From Corallococcus sp. NCRR (GTDB lineage Bacteria; Myxococcota; Myxococcia; Myxococcales; Myxococcaceae): 64,000 nt of DNA. A model generated the notes under the pieces. It was not told the origin of the DNA, did no database searches, and saw nothing but the letters and a program-made list of their open reading frames with translations. The position numbers and the translations under genes were made by a program. The stretch is from NCBI RefSeq assembly GCF_026965535.1, contig NZ_CP114039.1, positions 7,316,001-7,380,000 of the forward strand, in the 5' to 3' direction. Shown here piece after piece: positions 7,457 to 18,346 of this stretch. Numbering within the stretch: the stretch's first letter is position 1; every line of letters starts with the position of its first letter.

Positions 7457-9592
7457 ATGAGTTGGACCGGCTGGGTGGCGGGTTGGGTGACGGGGGTGGC
7501 GCTGGGGCAGTCCCCGGCGACGCTGGAGGCCGTCCGCCTGCACCGGTCCGACGCGGCGGCGCTCGCCCGGGCGGAGCTCACCGCCTGTGAGCAGGCGAAG
7601 TGCCCGGACGCGGGCCGCCTGGGCCTGCTCGCCGGCACCCTCGTCCTTTCGGACGGGGACGCTGGGCAGGCGCGGGACCTGCTCACCCGCCACGCGCCGC
7701 CCGCGCCCCTGGAGGCCTTCCACGCCTTCTACCTGGGCCAGGCGCGCTTCTACGCGGGCGACCCCAACGGCGCGGCGAAGGACTTCGAGCGGGCCCTGGA
7801 GAAGGCCTCCCCGGCCCTGGCCGTGCGCGCCCGCGCCCGCCTGGGGGAGTCGCTCCTGGACGCACACCGGCCCAAGGACGCGGCCCCGGTGCTGGAGTCC
7901 GCGGCGGCGGCGCAGCCCTCCGCGGAGCTGCTCTTCCAACGCGCCCAGACGCGCGCGGCCACCGGCAACGCGGCGGGCCTCCGAGCGGACCTGAAGACGG
8001 TGGCGCTGCGCTTCCCCACCCACCCCTACGCGGACGAGGCGCTGGAGCAGCTGGCCGCGCTGAAGCCCGCGGTGAAGCTCACCCTGCCCGAACACCTCCA
8101 GCGCGCCCGGGGCTTGCTCTCCGACGGCGCGGCGACGCGGGCCGAGGAGGAGCTCGTCACGGCGGAGAAGCGCGGGCTGGTGAAGGGCGCGCCCGCCGTG
8201 GCGCAGGTGGCGCTCCTGCGCGCGCAGGTGCTCTTCGCGCGAGGCAAGAAGGAAGAGGCGGAGAAGGCGCTCGCGGTGGCGCGCAAGGGGCCGCCGGCCA
8301 TCGCCGCGGAGGCCGTGCTGGTGGTGGCGCGCCGGGCGCTGAAATCGGACGACAACGAGAAGGCGCGCAAGCTGATGGCCGCGCTGGACAAGGCCTATCC
8401 CTCTCAAGCGGCCGGTGAGGAGGGCGCGTTCTTCGCCGCGTGGTTGGACTTGCAGGGCGGCCGCTTCGAGGACGCGGCGAAGTCCTTCGCGGACTACGAG
8501 AAGCGCTACAAGGGCTCGCGCCGCCGCGACGAGGCGATGTGGTTCCGCGCCCTCTCGCACATCCGGCTGGAGCAGTACGCGAAGGCGCGCCAGGCGCTGG
8601 ACGACCTGGTGACGGCCTATCCGAAGACGAGCATGGCGCCGCAGGCGCGCTACTGGCAGGCGCGCACGGAGGAGCTGGCCGGCGGCAAGCCGGCGACGGT
8701 GGGGCCCGCCTATGAAGCCGTCATCAGCGCGGCGCCCGCGTCGTTCTACGCGCTGCTCGCCACGGAGCGGCTGCGCGAGCTGGGACGCACGCCACCCGCG
8801 GCCTTCCCGCAGCCTCCGAAGCAGCTCACCCTCCCCCGCCCGCCGGAGCTGGAGCTGGCGGTGGCGCTGACGCGCGCGGGCCTCTTCCGAGACGCGGCGG
8901 ACGAGGTGCAGTCGCGCGTGTCCGGCCTGCGCGGCGCGGACCAGGCGCTGCCGTTCGCGCACGCGCTCTTGCAGTTGGGTGAGTTCGGCCACGCGCACGT
9001 GGTGGCGGCGCGCTACCTGTGGGGCCGGGCCTTCGGGGCGAAGGCGCCGGACGCGCTGGCCGCGTTCTACCCGCGCGCGTTCGCCCAGGCGGTGGAGACG
9101 GAGGCCACGCGGCAGGCGCTGGATCCGTTCCTCGTGTGGGCCATCATGCGGCGGGAGAGCGCCTTCCGGCCGGAGGTCATGAGCGCGGCGGACGCGCGCG
9201 GCCTGATGCAGATCATCCCGCCCACGGCGACGGAGATCGCCCAGAAGATGGCGGAGCCCGCGCCCGCGCCCGCGGACCTGTTCGCCCCGGAGCGCAACAT
9301 CCGCTACGGCGCGTGGTACCTGGCGCAGCTGATGAAGCGCTTCGCGCACCCCGCGCTCGCGGCGGCGGCCTACAACGCGGGGCCCAAGGCGGCGGTGCGC
9401 TGGACGCAGGAGCGCGGCGGCATGCCCCTGGACCTGTTCGTGGAGTCCATCCCGTACCGGGAGACGCGCGGCTACGTGAAGCAGGTGGTGGCGGACCTGT
9501 ACCTCTACCACCGCTTCTACGAGAAGGACGGCACCCAGGCGCGGCTGGCCCTGACGGTGCCCGCCCCCAGCACGGACGGCGTCAGCTTCTAG
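7457..9592 (+). CDS. Soluble lytic murein transglycosylase with TPR-rich N-terminus
   Basis: A 711-residue periplasmic enzyme expected to cleave the MurNAc-GlcNAc bond to give 1,6-anhydro ends. A short hydrophobic N-terminus (WVAGWVTGVALG) is a probable export signal. Residues ~60-500 are helical TPR/superhelix repeats, as in Slt70. The C-terminal SLT domain contains RRESAF with the catalytic Glu at about residue 567, then ARGLMQIIP, AAAAYNAGP and PYRETRGYVKQV, the four family motifs. ATG 7457 has GAAAGGAAG upstream. It is convergent with cmk, 9 bp away. The domain assignment is firm. Confidence 0.9.
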   Translation: MSWTGWVAGWVTGVALGQSPATLEAVRLHRSDAAALARAELTACEQAKCPDAGRLGLLAGTLVLSDGDAGQARDLLTRHAPPAPLEAFHAFYLGQARFYAGDPNGAAKDFERALEKASPALAVRARARLGESLLDAHRPKDAAPVLESAAAAQPSAELLFQRAQTRAATGNAAGLRADLKTVALRFPTHPYADEALEQLAALKPAVKLTLPEHLQRARGLLSDGAATRAEEELVTAEKRGLVKGAPAVAQVALLRAQVLFARGKKEEAEKALAVARKGPPAIAAEAVLVVARRALKSDDNEKARKLMAALDKAYPSQAAGEEGAFFAAWLDLQGGRFEDAAKSFADYEKRYKGSRRRDEAMWFRALSHIRLEQYAKARQALDDLVTAYPKTSMAPQARYWQARTEELAGGKPATVGPAYEAVISAAPASFYALLATERLRELGRTPPAAFPQPPKQLTLPRPPELELAVALTRAGLFRDAADEVQSRVSGLRGADQALPFAHALLQLGEFGHAHVVAARYLWGRAFGAKAPDALAAFYPRAFAQAVETEATRQALDPFLVWAIMRRESAFRPEVMSAADARGLMQIIPPTATEIAQKMAEPAPAPADLFAPERNIRYGAWYLAQLMKRFAHPALAAAAYNAGPKAAVRWTQERGGMPLDLFVESIPYRETRGYVKQVVADLYLYHRFYEKDGTQARLALTVPAPSTDGVSF

Positions 9593-9601
9593 GGGAGGAC
9601 T

Positions 9602-10297
9602 TCAGGCGCCGCGCGTGGCCCGGCGGCGTTCGATCTCCTGCTCCAGCGACCGCACCACGTCCGACAGCGGCATGCTGCTGGAGTCCACGTGCACCGCGTC
9701 GTCGGCGGGCTTCAGGGGCGCGACCTCGCGGCCGGAGTCCGCGGCGTCGCGGCGCGTCTGGTCCTGGAGGACGCCCTCCAGGCTGCTGTCCACGCCCTTC
9801 TGGAACAGCTCCTCGAAGCGGCGGCGCGCGCGCACCTCCGGGTTCGCCTGGAGGAAGAACTTCACGTCCGCGTCCGGGAACACCACCGTGCCGATGTCCC
9901 GGCCCTCCAGGATGGCGCCCGACGCCGCCTCCAGCGCCAGCCGCCGCTGGAGCGCGAGCAGCCCCGCGCGCACCACCGGCCGCCCGGACACCTGCGACGC
10001 GCCCATGGAGATGGGCGGCGTGCGGATCTCCGACGACACGTCCTCGCCGCCCAGGAAGACGTGGTTCTCCTCGCCCACCACCTGGAAGTGGATGCGCACG
10101 CGCCCCAGCAGCTCGCCCAGCTTCGCGTCGTCGTCGAACGCGATGCCCTCGCGCGAGGCCATCAGCGCCACGCAGCGGTAGATGGCGCCGGTGTCCACCA
10201 GCGCGAAGCCCAGCCGCCGCGCGAGCAGCTTGGACACGGAGGACTTACCCGCCCCGGCCGGCCCGTCGATGGCGACGATGAACGGACGCGCGCTCAA
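9602..10297 (-). CDS. cmk: Cytidylate kinase
   Basis: Phosphorylates CMP/dCMP with ATP in pyrimidine nucleotide recycling. The 231-residue length matches the family. IDGPAGAGKSS is the P-loop, DTGAIYR the CMP-binding segment, GRDIGTVVFPDA the conserved nucleotide-binding motif, and DQTRRDAADSGREVAPL the lid and Asp-containing CMP motif. The start is TTG at 10297, where TTGA overlaps the hisC stop, so it is translationally coupled to hisC as the last gene of accA-hisC-cmk. The unusual start codon is supported because the P-loop begins within ten residues of it. Confidence 0.93.
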   Translation of the reverse strand: MSARPFIVAIDGPAGAGKSSVSKLLARRLGFALVDTGAIYRCVALMASREGIAFDDDAKLGELLGRVRIHFQVVGEENHVFLGGEDVSSEIRTPPISMGASQVSGRPVVRAGLLALQRRLALEAASGAILEGRDIGTVVFPDADVKFFLQANPEVRARRRFEELFQKGVDSSLEGVLQDQTRRDAADSGREVAPLKPADDAVHVDSSSMPLSDVVRSLEQEIERRRATRGA

Positions 10298-11385
10298 GAC
10301 AGGACCTCCTTCAGCGCGGCCACGCAGCGCGCGTTCTCCTGGGACGTGCCCACGGAGATGCGCAGACAGTTCGGGTGGCCGTTGCCCGCCATGGGCCGCA
10401 CGATGACGCCCCGGCGCAACAGCTGCTCGTACACCTCGCCGGACGGGCGGTGGCAGTCCACGAAGACGAAGTTCGCGTGGCTGTCCGTCAGCGTGAGCCC
10501 CAGCTTCGGAAGCTCTTCCCCGTAGAAACGCAGGCCCTCGCGGTTGTTCTCCCGCGTGCGCCGCACGTGCTCCGTGTCCTCCAGCGCGGCCATGCCCGCC
10601 GCCTGCGCCACCGTCGTCAGGTTGAACGGCATGCGCGTGCGGTGCACGTAGCCCGCGAGCTTCGCGTCCATCACCGCGCAGCCCAGCCGGATGCCGGCCA
10701 GCCCGTGGATCTTGCTGAAGGTGCGCAGCCCCACCAGGTTCGGGTGCGCGTGGAACAGCTCCACGGCGCTCGCGTAGTCGGGCCAGTCCACGAATTCGGC
10801 GTAGGCCTCGTCGTGGATGACGAGCACGTCCTTCGGCACCGCCGCGAGGAACTTCTCCAGGTCCTTGCGCCCGAACGTGGTGCCCGTGGGGTTGTCCGGG
10901 TTGGCCAGGAACACCATGCGCGTGCGCGGCGTGACGGCGCGGGCCATGGCCTCCAGGTCGTACCGGAAGCCCTCGCGCATGGGCACCTCCACGAACGCAC
11001 GTCCGTGCGCCTGCGCGGAGATGCGGTACGCGGGGAACGAGCCCTTGCACAGGAGGATCTCCTCCTCGGGCGTCGTGAACGTGCGCATCAACAGCTCGAT
11101 GAGCTCGTTGGAGCCGCTGCCCAGCACCACCTCCTCCGGCTTCACGCCCAGGTGCGCGGCGAGCCGGCGCACCAGGTGGAAGCTGGTGGCGTCCGGGTAC
11201 AGGTTCACCTGCGCCACGGCGTTGCGCATGGCCTCCACCGCGCGGGGCGACGGGCCCAGCGGGTTCTCGTTGGAGGCCAGCTTGATGACGCCCTTGAGGC
11301 CGTACTCCCGCTCGGTCTCCTCGATGGGCTTGCCAGGAACGTAGGCCTTGAGCGTCTCGACGTAGGGAGGAACGAGCGGTCGCAT
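10294..11385 (-). CDS. hisC: Histidinol-phosphate aminotransferase
   Basis: A PLP-dependent class I/II aminotransferase of 363 residues, normally converting imidazole-acetol phosphate to histidinol phosphate. Seen: KLASNENPLGPSP near the N-terminus, NPDNPTGT, DEAYAEF, the lysine motif TFSKIHGLAGIRLG, and a C-terminal RISVGT with the substrate-carboxylate Arg. It sits between accA and cmk rather than in a his operon, a position where aromatic-acid or histidinol-phosphate aminotransferases occur, so use on aromatic substrates cannot be excluded. The accA stop is 13 bp upstream and cmk overlaps the stop. Confidence 0.88.
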   Translation of the reverse strand: MRPLVPPYVETLKAYVPGKPIEETEREYGLKGVIKLASNENPLGPSPRAVEAMRNAVAQVNLYPDATSFHLVRRLAAHLGVKPEEVVLGSGSNELIELLMRTFTTPEEEILLCKGSFPAYRISAQAHGRAFVEVPMREGFRYDLEAMARAVTPRTRMVFLANPDNPTGTTFGRKDLEKFLAAVPKDVLVIHDEAYAEFVDWPDYASAVELFHAHPNLVGLRTFSKIHGLAGIRLGCAVMDAKLAGYVHRTRMPFNLTTVAQAAGMAALEDTEHVRRTRENNREGLRFYGEELPKLGLTLTDSHANFVFVDCHRPSGEVYEQLLRRGVIVRPMAGNGHPNCLRISVGTSQENARCVAALKEVLS

Positions 11386-11398
11386 GGGATGTGAACCT

Positions 11399-12367
11399 CT
11401 ACTTGCCGGAGAACATGCCGAGCGCGCGGAACTTGTCGTAGCGGTCGCGCACCAGCGCGTCCGGCGACAGCTCCGCCAACTGGCCCAGGTGCTTGCGCAG
11501 CGTCTTGCCCAGGGACTCCGCCGCCTTGGCCGGGTCGCGGTGCGCGCCGCCCGGGGGCTCCGGAATCACCTCGTCGATGATCTTCATCTCCAGCAGGTCC
11601 TGCGCCGTGGGGCGCATCGCGTCCGCGGCCTTGTCCGCCTTCGTCGCGTCGCGGAAGAGGATGGAGGCGCAGCCCTCCGGGGAGATGACGGAGTAGACGC
11701 TGTTCTGGAACATCAGCACGCGGTTGCCCACGCCGATGGCCAGCGCGCCGCCGGAGCCGCCCTCGCCCACCACGGTGGAGATGATGGGCACGCGCAGCCG
11801 GCTCATCACCTCCAGGTTCACGGCGATGGCCTCCGCCTGGCCGCGCTCCTCCGCGCCAATGCCCGGGTACGCGCCCGGCGTGTCCACGAAGGTGAGGATG
11901 GGCTTCTCCATCCGCTCGGCCAGCTCCATCAGCCGGCGGGCCTTGCGGTAGCCCTCCGGGCGCGGCATGCCGAAGTTGCGCGCCATGTTCTCCTTGGTGT
12001 TGCGCCCCTTCTGATGGCCGATGACCATCACCGTCTTGCCGTCGAAGCGCGCGAAGCCACCGACGATGGACGGGTCCTCGCCGAAGTGCCGGTCACCGCA
12101 CATCTCGAAGAAGTCCGTGAAGAGGTAATGGACGTAGTCCAGGAAGTACGGGCGCGCGTTGTGGCGCGACAGCTGCACCACCTGCCAGCGGGTCAGGTCG
12201 CTGAAGATCTCCGCCTGGAGCTTCTTCGCCTTCTTCTCCAGCTTGGAGATTTCAGAGGAGAAATCCACGGTGCCGCTGGTGGAGAGGGCCTTGAGCTCCT
12301 CGATCTTCTTCTCCAGCTCGATGAGCGGGCGCTCGAAGTCGAGCGCGTAGCCAATGCCTGTTGCCAT
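11399..12367 (-). CDS. accA: Acetyl-CoA carboxylase carboxyltransferase subunit alpha
   Basis: The alpha subunit of the carboxyltransferase that moves CO2 from biotin to acetyl-CoA, the first step of fatty-acid synthesis. Its 322 residues match the usual length. The N-terminal coiled helix ([11 protein letters not shown]) leads into the crotonase-like core, with [60 protein letters not shown] and [15 protein letters not shown]. It is the first gene of accA-hisC-cmk. ATG 12367 is a clean start, divergent from a TPR protein. Confidence 0.96.
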   Translation of the reverse strand: MATGIGYALDFERPLIELEKKIEELKALSTSGTVDFSSEISKLEKKAKKLQAEIFSDLTRWQVVQLSRHNARPYFLDYVHYLFTDFFEMCGDRHFGEDPSIVGGFARFDGKTVMVIGHQKGRNTKENMARNFGMPRPEGYRKARRLMELAERMEKPILTFVDTPGAYPGIGAEERGQAEAIAVNLEVMSRLRVPIISTVVGEGGSGGALAIGVGNRVLMFQNSVYSVISPEGCASILFRDATKADKAADAMRPTAQDLLEMKIIDEVIPEPPGGAHRDPAKAAESLGKTLRKHLGQLAELSPDALVRDRYDKFRALGMFSGK

Positions 12368-12461
12368 GGCGCCGAACTAGCACCAGGGTTCGGACCGATC
12401 AACGCGCAAGCGGTTACGCACCCCCCTGGAATGTCCGGGGGGACCGCCCGTCTGGAGCAAC

Positions 12462-13154
12462 ATGGTCCTCGCCCTCTCCCTGCTGGCCCTGACGCTGTCC
12501 GCCGCTCCGGCCGCGCCTCCTTCCGGCCGGGCCCTCAATACGCAGGGGTTCCGGCTGTACCAGTCCGGCCGCTATCCGGAGGCGCTGGAGAAGTTCCAGG
12601 CTGCCGCACAGGCCACCCCGGACTACGCCCTGGCCCACTACAACGCCGCCGCCACCCTGGGCGTCCTGCGCAAGCAGGGCAAGGTGTGCGAGTACAGCGC
12701 CCACCGCGACGTCATCCTGGAGAAGCTGACCACCGCGGTGCGCCTGGACGCGCGCCGCCTCCAGCGGGCGAAGGAGGACCGGGACCTGGACGTCATCCGG
12801 GACACACTCGGCTGGCAGAAGCTGCTGGGCCGCACGCCCGAGAAGGAGGCCGACGTGCCCGCCCTCCTGCGGGCGGTGTCCTGGTACGGCCCCGGCGTAG
12901 GCGTCTACGGCACCGTCCGGGCCCTGAAGTTCCAGGACGGGGGCCGCGTGGAGCTCTGGAGGCGGGACGTGGACGACTCCGGCACGCCCCGCGAGTCCCG
13001 GACCCCGGGCACGTACACCGTCAAGGGCCGCACGGTGGAGGTGAAGCTCCCCAACGCCGCGCCCGTCACCGGCACCCTCAACGAAGCGGGCGCCCTCACC
13101 TTCCCGGAGCCCCTGGGCGGCTTCACCGACAGCCCGTCGGAGTGCGACGCCTGA
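12462..13154 (+). CDS. Secreted TPR-containing hypothetical protein
   Basis: A 230-residue protein with an N-terminal signal peptide (LALSLLALTLSAAPAAP). About residues 24-65 form a TPR-like helix pair (LNTQGFRLYQSGRYPEALEKF, then PDYALAHYNAAATL). The C-terminal third (~145-225) is predicted beta, with VYGTVRALKFQDGGRVELW and GTYTVKGRTVEVKL, resembling a small lipocalin-like or META-type barrel. ATG 12462 has GGAG five bases upstream. It is periplasmic or outer-membrane associated; the role is unknown. Confidence 0.75.
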   Translation: MVLALSLLALTLSAAPAAPPSGRALNTQGFRLYQSGRYPEALEKFQAAAQATPDYALAHYNAAATLGVLRKQGKVCEYSAHRDVILEKLTTAVRLDARRLQRAKEDRDLDVIRDTLGWQKLLGRTPEKEADVPALLRAVSWYGPGVGVYGTVRALKFQDGGRVELWRRDVDDSGTPRESRTPGTYTVKGRTVEVKLPNAAPVTGTLNEAGALTFPEPLGGFTDSPSECDA

Positions 13155-13268
13155 GCCAAGCCGCCGTGAAGTGACGCCCCGTGCACGCCTACCCGCGCCC
13201 GAGGGGACACCACCCTGGCGCGCCTGCCTGCCGGTGCCCACCTTCCCCCTGTAGCCGAGGGGGAAGCC

Positions 13269-13736
13269 GTGCATCGACTCAACGCCAGACACTGGGGGCT
13301 GGCCGCCATCATCGCGGTCGCGCCCTTCGTCCTCGCCTTCGTGCTGGGAGCCCTGGCGCCGCCGCTGTTGGAGCCGGTGCTCGGAACGCCGGTGGGAGGG
13401 CTGAGCTGGGGACTGGCCACGGTGCTGGGGCTCGTGGGCGGCGCCCTCTTCGCGCGCATCCTCGCGGCCTTGCAGCGCCCGCGCATCCAGGCGTCCCCGG
13501 TGCTGCGGGTGCTGGGCACGGTGGGTGGCGCCAGCGTGGTGGTGACCCTGTGCATCGTGCCGGCGGTGGCGCTGATGCTCCTGGGTCCGGGCTGGGTGCT
13601 CCATCAGCACCTGGAGGTGCCGGCGGCCCCGACGGCGCGCTCACTCGAGGCGACCGCCGTGGACCTGCTGGGCCAGGCGCGCCGGGCGTATCCCCACCGG
13701 CTGCCCCTGACCCTGCGGTTGCCGGGCCCCCACTGA
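13269..13736 (+). CDS. Small integral membrane protein
   Basis: A 155-residue protein starting at GTG 13269 with GGGGGA six bases upstream. Three hydrophobic helices are evident: AAIIAVAPFVLAFVLGAL, GLATVLGLVGGALFARIL and SVVVTLCIVPAVALMLLG. A C-terminal soluble tail of about 45 residues follows. I recognise no family signature. It is convergent with the ArsA-like gene. Confidence 0.6.
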   Translation: MHRLNARHWGLAAIIAVAPFVLAFVLGALAPPLLEPVLGTPVGGLSWGLATVLGLVGGALFARILAALQRPRIQASPVLRVLGTVGGASVVVTLCIVPAVALMLLGPGWVLHQHLEVPAAPTARSLEATAVDLLGQARRAYPHRLPLTLRLPGPH

Positions 13737-13761
13737 AGGAGCCCGGCGCGGCCGGAAGAAC

Positions 13762-15738
13762 TCAGGCCGCCTTGATCTTCGCTGGCGGCGCGGACAGCGC
13801 GTACCAGGCCGTGCGGAACGCCTTCAGCTCACGCAGCCCCGCGGGGTGGCGGCCCAGCGCGGGCGCCATCGTCACGGGCAGGCCGATCTTCTTCTCCATG
13901 GCCTTGGCCGCGTTGAGCTCCAGCTTGCGGCGGTTCTCGCACTTCTCGCAGGTGGACTTGGGGCCCACGCGGTTGACGAGCACCCGCTCCACCTGGAGCT
14001 TCTTCTCCTTGAGGTACTCCACCAGCCGCTCCGTGCGGGACGACGCCAGGTCCTCGCCGCGCGTGACGACCACGAAGCGCGACTCGCTGGGGGACGCCAG
14101 CGCGTCCTCGAAGCGCTTCACGTGCTTGAGCATCGCCGCCAGGTCATCCGCCAGCTCGCCCAGGCCCTTGGCCCGGTGCTTGTTGAGGATGCCGTGCAGC
14201 GCGCCCAGCCACGTCTTCGCTGTATCCGCCAGCTCCACCACGCGGACGTTGGTCACCTGCGGCGACGAGTCCACCACGATGCGCTTGAACCGCTCCTGCA
14301 CCAGCGCGTCCGTCAGCACGGACATGGCCGCCAGCTCGTCGATGCCCGGGGGCGCGCACTCCAGCAGGTTGCGCAGGTAGAGCAGGTCCGCCGGCACGTC
14401 GTTGCCCGCCTTGGGCGCGCCCTCGAAGGCCTTCTCCGCCTTCTCCTTCAGCCGCTTGCGCAGGGCGTTGAACCAGCCCGCCATGTCCAGCTCGCGCGCG
14501 TACAGGCCCTTGGTGCCCTTCACCTGGGTCTCGGTGTCGGTCAACCGGCTCTGCAGCACGTCCGACAGCGAGTGCGCGGGGTCCGTGGAGATGAGGAGCA
14601 CCGGCCCCTCCTTCTCCGTCAGCGTCACCGCCGCGGCGGCCGCGCAGGAGGACTTGCCCACCCCGCCCTGCCCCACGAAGAAGATGAGCCGCGTGGGCGG
14701 CAGCGGAGGCGCCGCGATGGGAGGCATGGACGGGGCGCGCACCAGCGCCGGAGGCCCTTCGGCCGCGCTGAACTCCAGCGCCTTGGTCTCCTTGCCCGCC
14801 GCCCACTCCTTGGCGAATTCCTTCAGCCCGTCCAGCCCCCGGGGCGCCACCTCGCGGCGGCCCAGCAGGTTCACGGGCACGGTCTTGTCGAGCGCCTGGT
14901 ACTTGCGCACGTGCGGCGCCTGCAGGCCGCGGCGGCCCTGGCACGCCGGACAACCCTCGTGGTCCTCCACCTGGTTGACGATCACCTCCGTCACCGGCAG
15001 GCCGCGCTCGCGCAGCTGGGTGAAGTACATGCGCGTCTGCGCTTCGGGCACCGGCTCCGCCAGCGCCACCAGGTGGAAGGCCGTGCGCGCCGGATCCTTC
15101 AGCAGCGCGAGCAGCTTCTCCGCCTTCTGGCCCACCTGCTCCAGGAAGCCGCCGGAGCCCTCCGCCGCGGCGGCGGCCGCCTTCTTGCCCTTGCCGCTGG
15201 GGGCCGGGGCGGCGCGGTCCTGGCCCGCCTTCACGAAGCCCAGGAACTTGCGCAGCTGCGCCGGCATGTCGAACAGGCGCAGCGTGTGGCTGGTGGGCGC
15301 CGTGTCCACCACGATGCGGTCGTAGTCGCCGGACTCCAGCAGGTCCACCACGTGGAAGAGGGCCACCAGCTCCTCCAGCCCAGGCACCGCCTGCTGGTAG
15401 AGCTTGCCCATCTCCTCGTCCGACAGGTGCGTGCCCTTCACCGCCGCCTTCGCCAGCGCCGGCAGGTACTCCGCCAGGAACGGCTTGAGCAGCGCGGGAG
15501 GGTTCAGCTCCGCGCCGAAGAGGCCGCCCTCGCCCTTGCCCGCCTGCAGCTTGGTGGGCTTCGCCGGCAGCTTCTTCTTCACGAGGTCCGACAGGGACTG
15601 GACCGGATCCAACGAGACGACCAGCACCCGATGCTTGGGCGCTTCTTCGGAGAGCCTCACCGCGTACGCTGCCGCAAGCGTGGTCTTGCCGACCCCGCCC
15701 TTGCCGCCGAAGAAGTGAAGAACTCGCGCGTCGCTCAT
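13762..15738 (-). CDS. Tandem ArsA/Get3-family ATPase (fused two-domain)
   Basis: A 658-residue protein made of two homologous ATPase halves. The first carries GGKGGVGKTTLAAAYA near residue 10 and the second GQGGVGKSSCAAAAA near residue 350, both of deviant Walker A type. Each half has the switch motif (VSLDPVQSLSD; ISTDPAHSLSD), a DTAPTSHTLRLF or DSSPQ segment, and a CxxC (CPAC; CEKC) at the position of the Get3 zinc site. ArsA is likewise a fused pair, but no arsB/arsD/arsR neighbour is present, and the CxxC motifs are Get3-like, so membrane-protein targeting or another function is as likely as arsenite pumping. ATG 15738 is supported by AAGGAAGG upstream. Confidence 0.85.
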   Translation of the reverse strand: MSDARVLHFFGGKGGVGKTTLAAAYAVRLSEEAPKHRVLVVSLDPVQSLSDLVKKKLPAKPTKLQAGKGEGGLFGAELNPPALLKPFLAEYLPALAKAAVKGTHLSDEEMGKLYQQAVPGLEELVALFHVVDLLESGDYDRIVVDTAPTSHTLRLFDMPAQLRKFLGFVKAGQDRAAPAPSGKGKKAAAAAAEGSGGFLEQVGQKAEKLLALLKDPARTAFHLVALAEPVPEAQTRMYFTQLRERGLPVTEVIVNQVEDHEGCPACQGRRGLQAPHVRKYQALDKTVPVNLLGRREVAPRGLDGLKEFAKEWAAGKETKALEFSAAEGPPALVRAPSMPPIAAPPLPPTRLIFFVGQGGVGKSSCAAAAAVTLTEKEGPVLLISTDPAHSLSDVLQSRLTDTETQVKGTKGLYARELDMAGWFNALRKRLKEKAEKAFEGAPKAGNDVPADLLYLRNLLECAPPGIDELAAMSVLTDALVQERFKRIVVDSSPQVTNVRVVELADTAKTWLGALHGILNKHRAKGLGELADDLAAMLKHVKRFEDALASPSESRFVVVTRGEDLASSRTERLVEYLKEKKLQVERVLVNRVGPKSTCEKCENRRKLELNAAKAMEKKIGLPVTMAPALGRHPAGLRELKAFRTAWYALSAPPAKIKAA

Positions 15739-16067
15739 TGCGTTGTGGCCTTCCTTGTGCCCCCCCGGCGGCACCCCAGATGACTCACGTCGGACGACCG
15801 CACCATGGGGGGCGGACGTGGCCCGAAATGAAACGTCCCGGCCGGGCCCTCACCAACGGGTGGGAGAGACACGGAGGATCCCCCGTCCAGGGGGGAAAAG
15901 TCAAGAATTGACAGGGGTTTTCGAGACCTCCCCCGCCCCTTTAAACCGGCCTGGGGAGGCCCCGTGCGTGCTGTCCAGGAGCCCTGCCAAGGGCCCGGAA
16001 TCCGGGCCTTCTTGCCTACCCATCAGGTCAGCGGCAGGCGAACTGCCAGGCCCGGACGGGGTGCGGA
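15739..16067. other. Intergenic region between ArsA-like and NtrC-like genes
   Basis: A 329-bp gap lying downstream of the NtrC-type gene and upstream of the ArsA-like gene, both on the minus strand. It contains a small hairpin of C5/G6 tracts (15880-15895). A plus-strand TTGACA (15908) has no suitably spaced -10 box and no plus-strand gene after it. A plus-strand open frame (15743-16180) has no ribosome site or recognisable protein. I see nothing else. Confidence 0.5.
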
Positions 16068-17507
<1,440 letters not shown>

Positions 17508-17579
17508 GGTGAAAACCTCCACTGCGATGAAGCGTGATGAAACCGGATGGAAGACCGACAGCGCCCAGGCGGGGGAGGC

Positions 17580-18260
17580 TCAGGCGCGCGGAAACACGAG
17601 GCGGCACGTGCCCGCCTCCACGACGAATTCGATGCCCAGCTGGGCCGCGCGGAGCGTCAGCGCGGCCACGGTGTCCGTCGCCCGCTCGGGCGCCGAGGAA
17701 CCGTCCGCCACCTCCAGCACCGCGCTCGGCCCTTCCGCGCGGACCGACACGACGACGGTGGCGCCGGACTCCGCGCGCTGGAAGGCGCGCATCAGCACCT
17801 GCACCAGGAAGAACCCCAGCTCGGTGGTGTCCTCCAGGTGGGCCTGCACGTCCGGCTCGATGAGGCGCTGGACCTGGAGGCGGCGCCGGCGGCTCTCATG
17901 CCCCAGCACGTCCAGGGCCTTGCCGGTGGCGTCCGACAGCGGCGCGTCCCCGGAGGGGCCCGCCCCGCGAAACACCATGAAGTCGGAGAAGAGCTTGAGC
18001 AGGCCATCCACGCGGGCGATCTGCTCGCGCATCGCCTTGAGGTTCTTCTCCTGCGTGGCCGGCACCTGGCCGGACTCGCCCTTGAGCTTCTCGGAGAGCA
18101 CCTCGAGATGGATGGCCAGCGCGTTGAGCGGATTGCGCACGTCGTGCAGCAGGCTGTCCATCAAGGGTGGAACCGCGTCGTAGCGGGCCGCGCCCACCAC
18201 AGGGTCCGACACTTCCTGGACAGAAGGCACACTGCTGGCCATGACAGATGAGTTAACCAC
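17580..18260 (-). CDS. Histidine kinase-like protein with degenerate ATPase domain
   Basis: A 226-residue soluble protein, probable partner of the NtrC-type regulator 72 bp downstream. The dimerisation/phosphoacceptor segment is well kept: LLHDVRNPLNALAIHLEVL. The following ATPase-like domain is eroded. The N-box position reads ELGFFLVQVLMRAFQRA with no conserved Asn, and the DxGxG motif is replaced by VADGSSAPE. It may therefore act as a phosphatase or scaffold, or as a phosphotransfer domain charged by another kinase, rather than autophosphorylating. GTG 18260 is chosen because AGGAG lies six bases upstream; ATG 18242 has no site. It has no membrane segment. Confidence 0.75.
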   Translation of the reverse strand: MVNSSVMASSVPSVQEVSDPVVGAARYDAVPPLMDSLLHDVRNPLNALAIHLEVLSEKLKGESGQVPATQEKNLKAMREQIARVDGLLKLFSDFMVFRGAGPSGDAPLSDATGKALDVLGHESRRRRLQVQRLIEPDVQAHLEDTTELGFFLVQVLMRAFQRAESGATVVVSVRAEGPSAVLEVADGSSAPERATDTVAALTLRAAQLGIEFVVEAGTCRLVFPRA

Positions 18261-18317
18261 CTGGAACTCCTAGGAATTTCCGTCGCCCCACCCCCGCCGC
18301 CGCCCTACCGAGGCCAG

Positions 18318-18346
18318 GATTTAGGGAGCACCCTTGGGATCGTCAA
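18318..18346 (-). promoter_or_regulatory. Candidate sigma-70-type promoter for kinase/NtrC operon
   Basis: On the minus strand TTGACG (18346-18341), a 17-bp spacer and TAAATC (18323-18318) precede the kinase GTG at 18260 by about 50 bases. The -35 box is strong and the -10 box weak. Confidence 0.4.

Noticed and set aside
15908..15945. TTGACA followed by TTTAAA as a plus-strand promoter
   Set aside because: The spacing is 26 bp, too long for sigma-70, and there is no plus-strand gene downstream.
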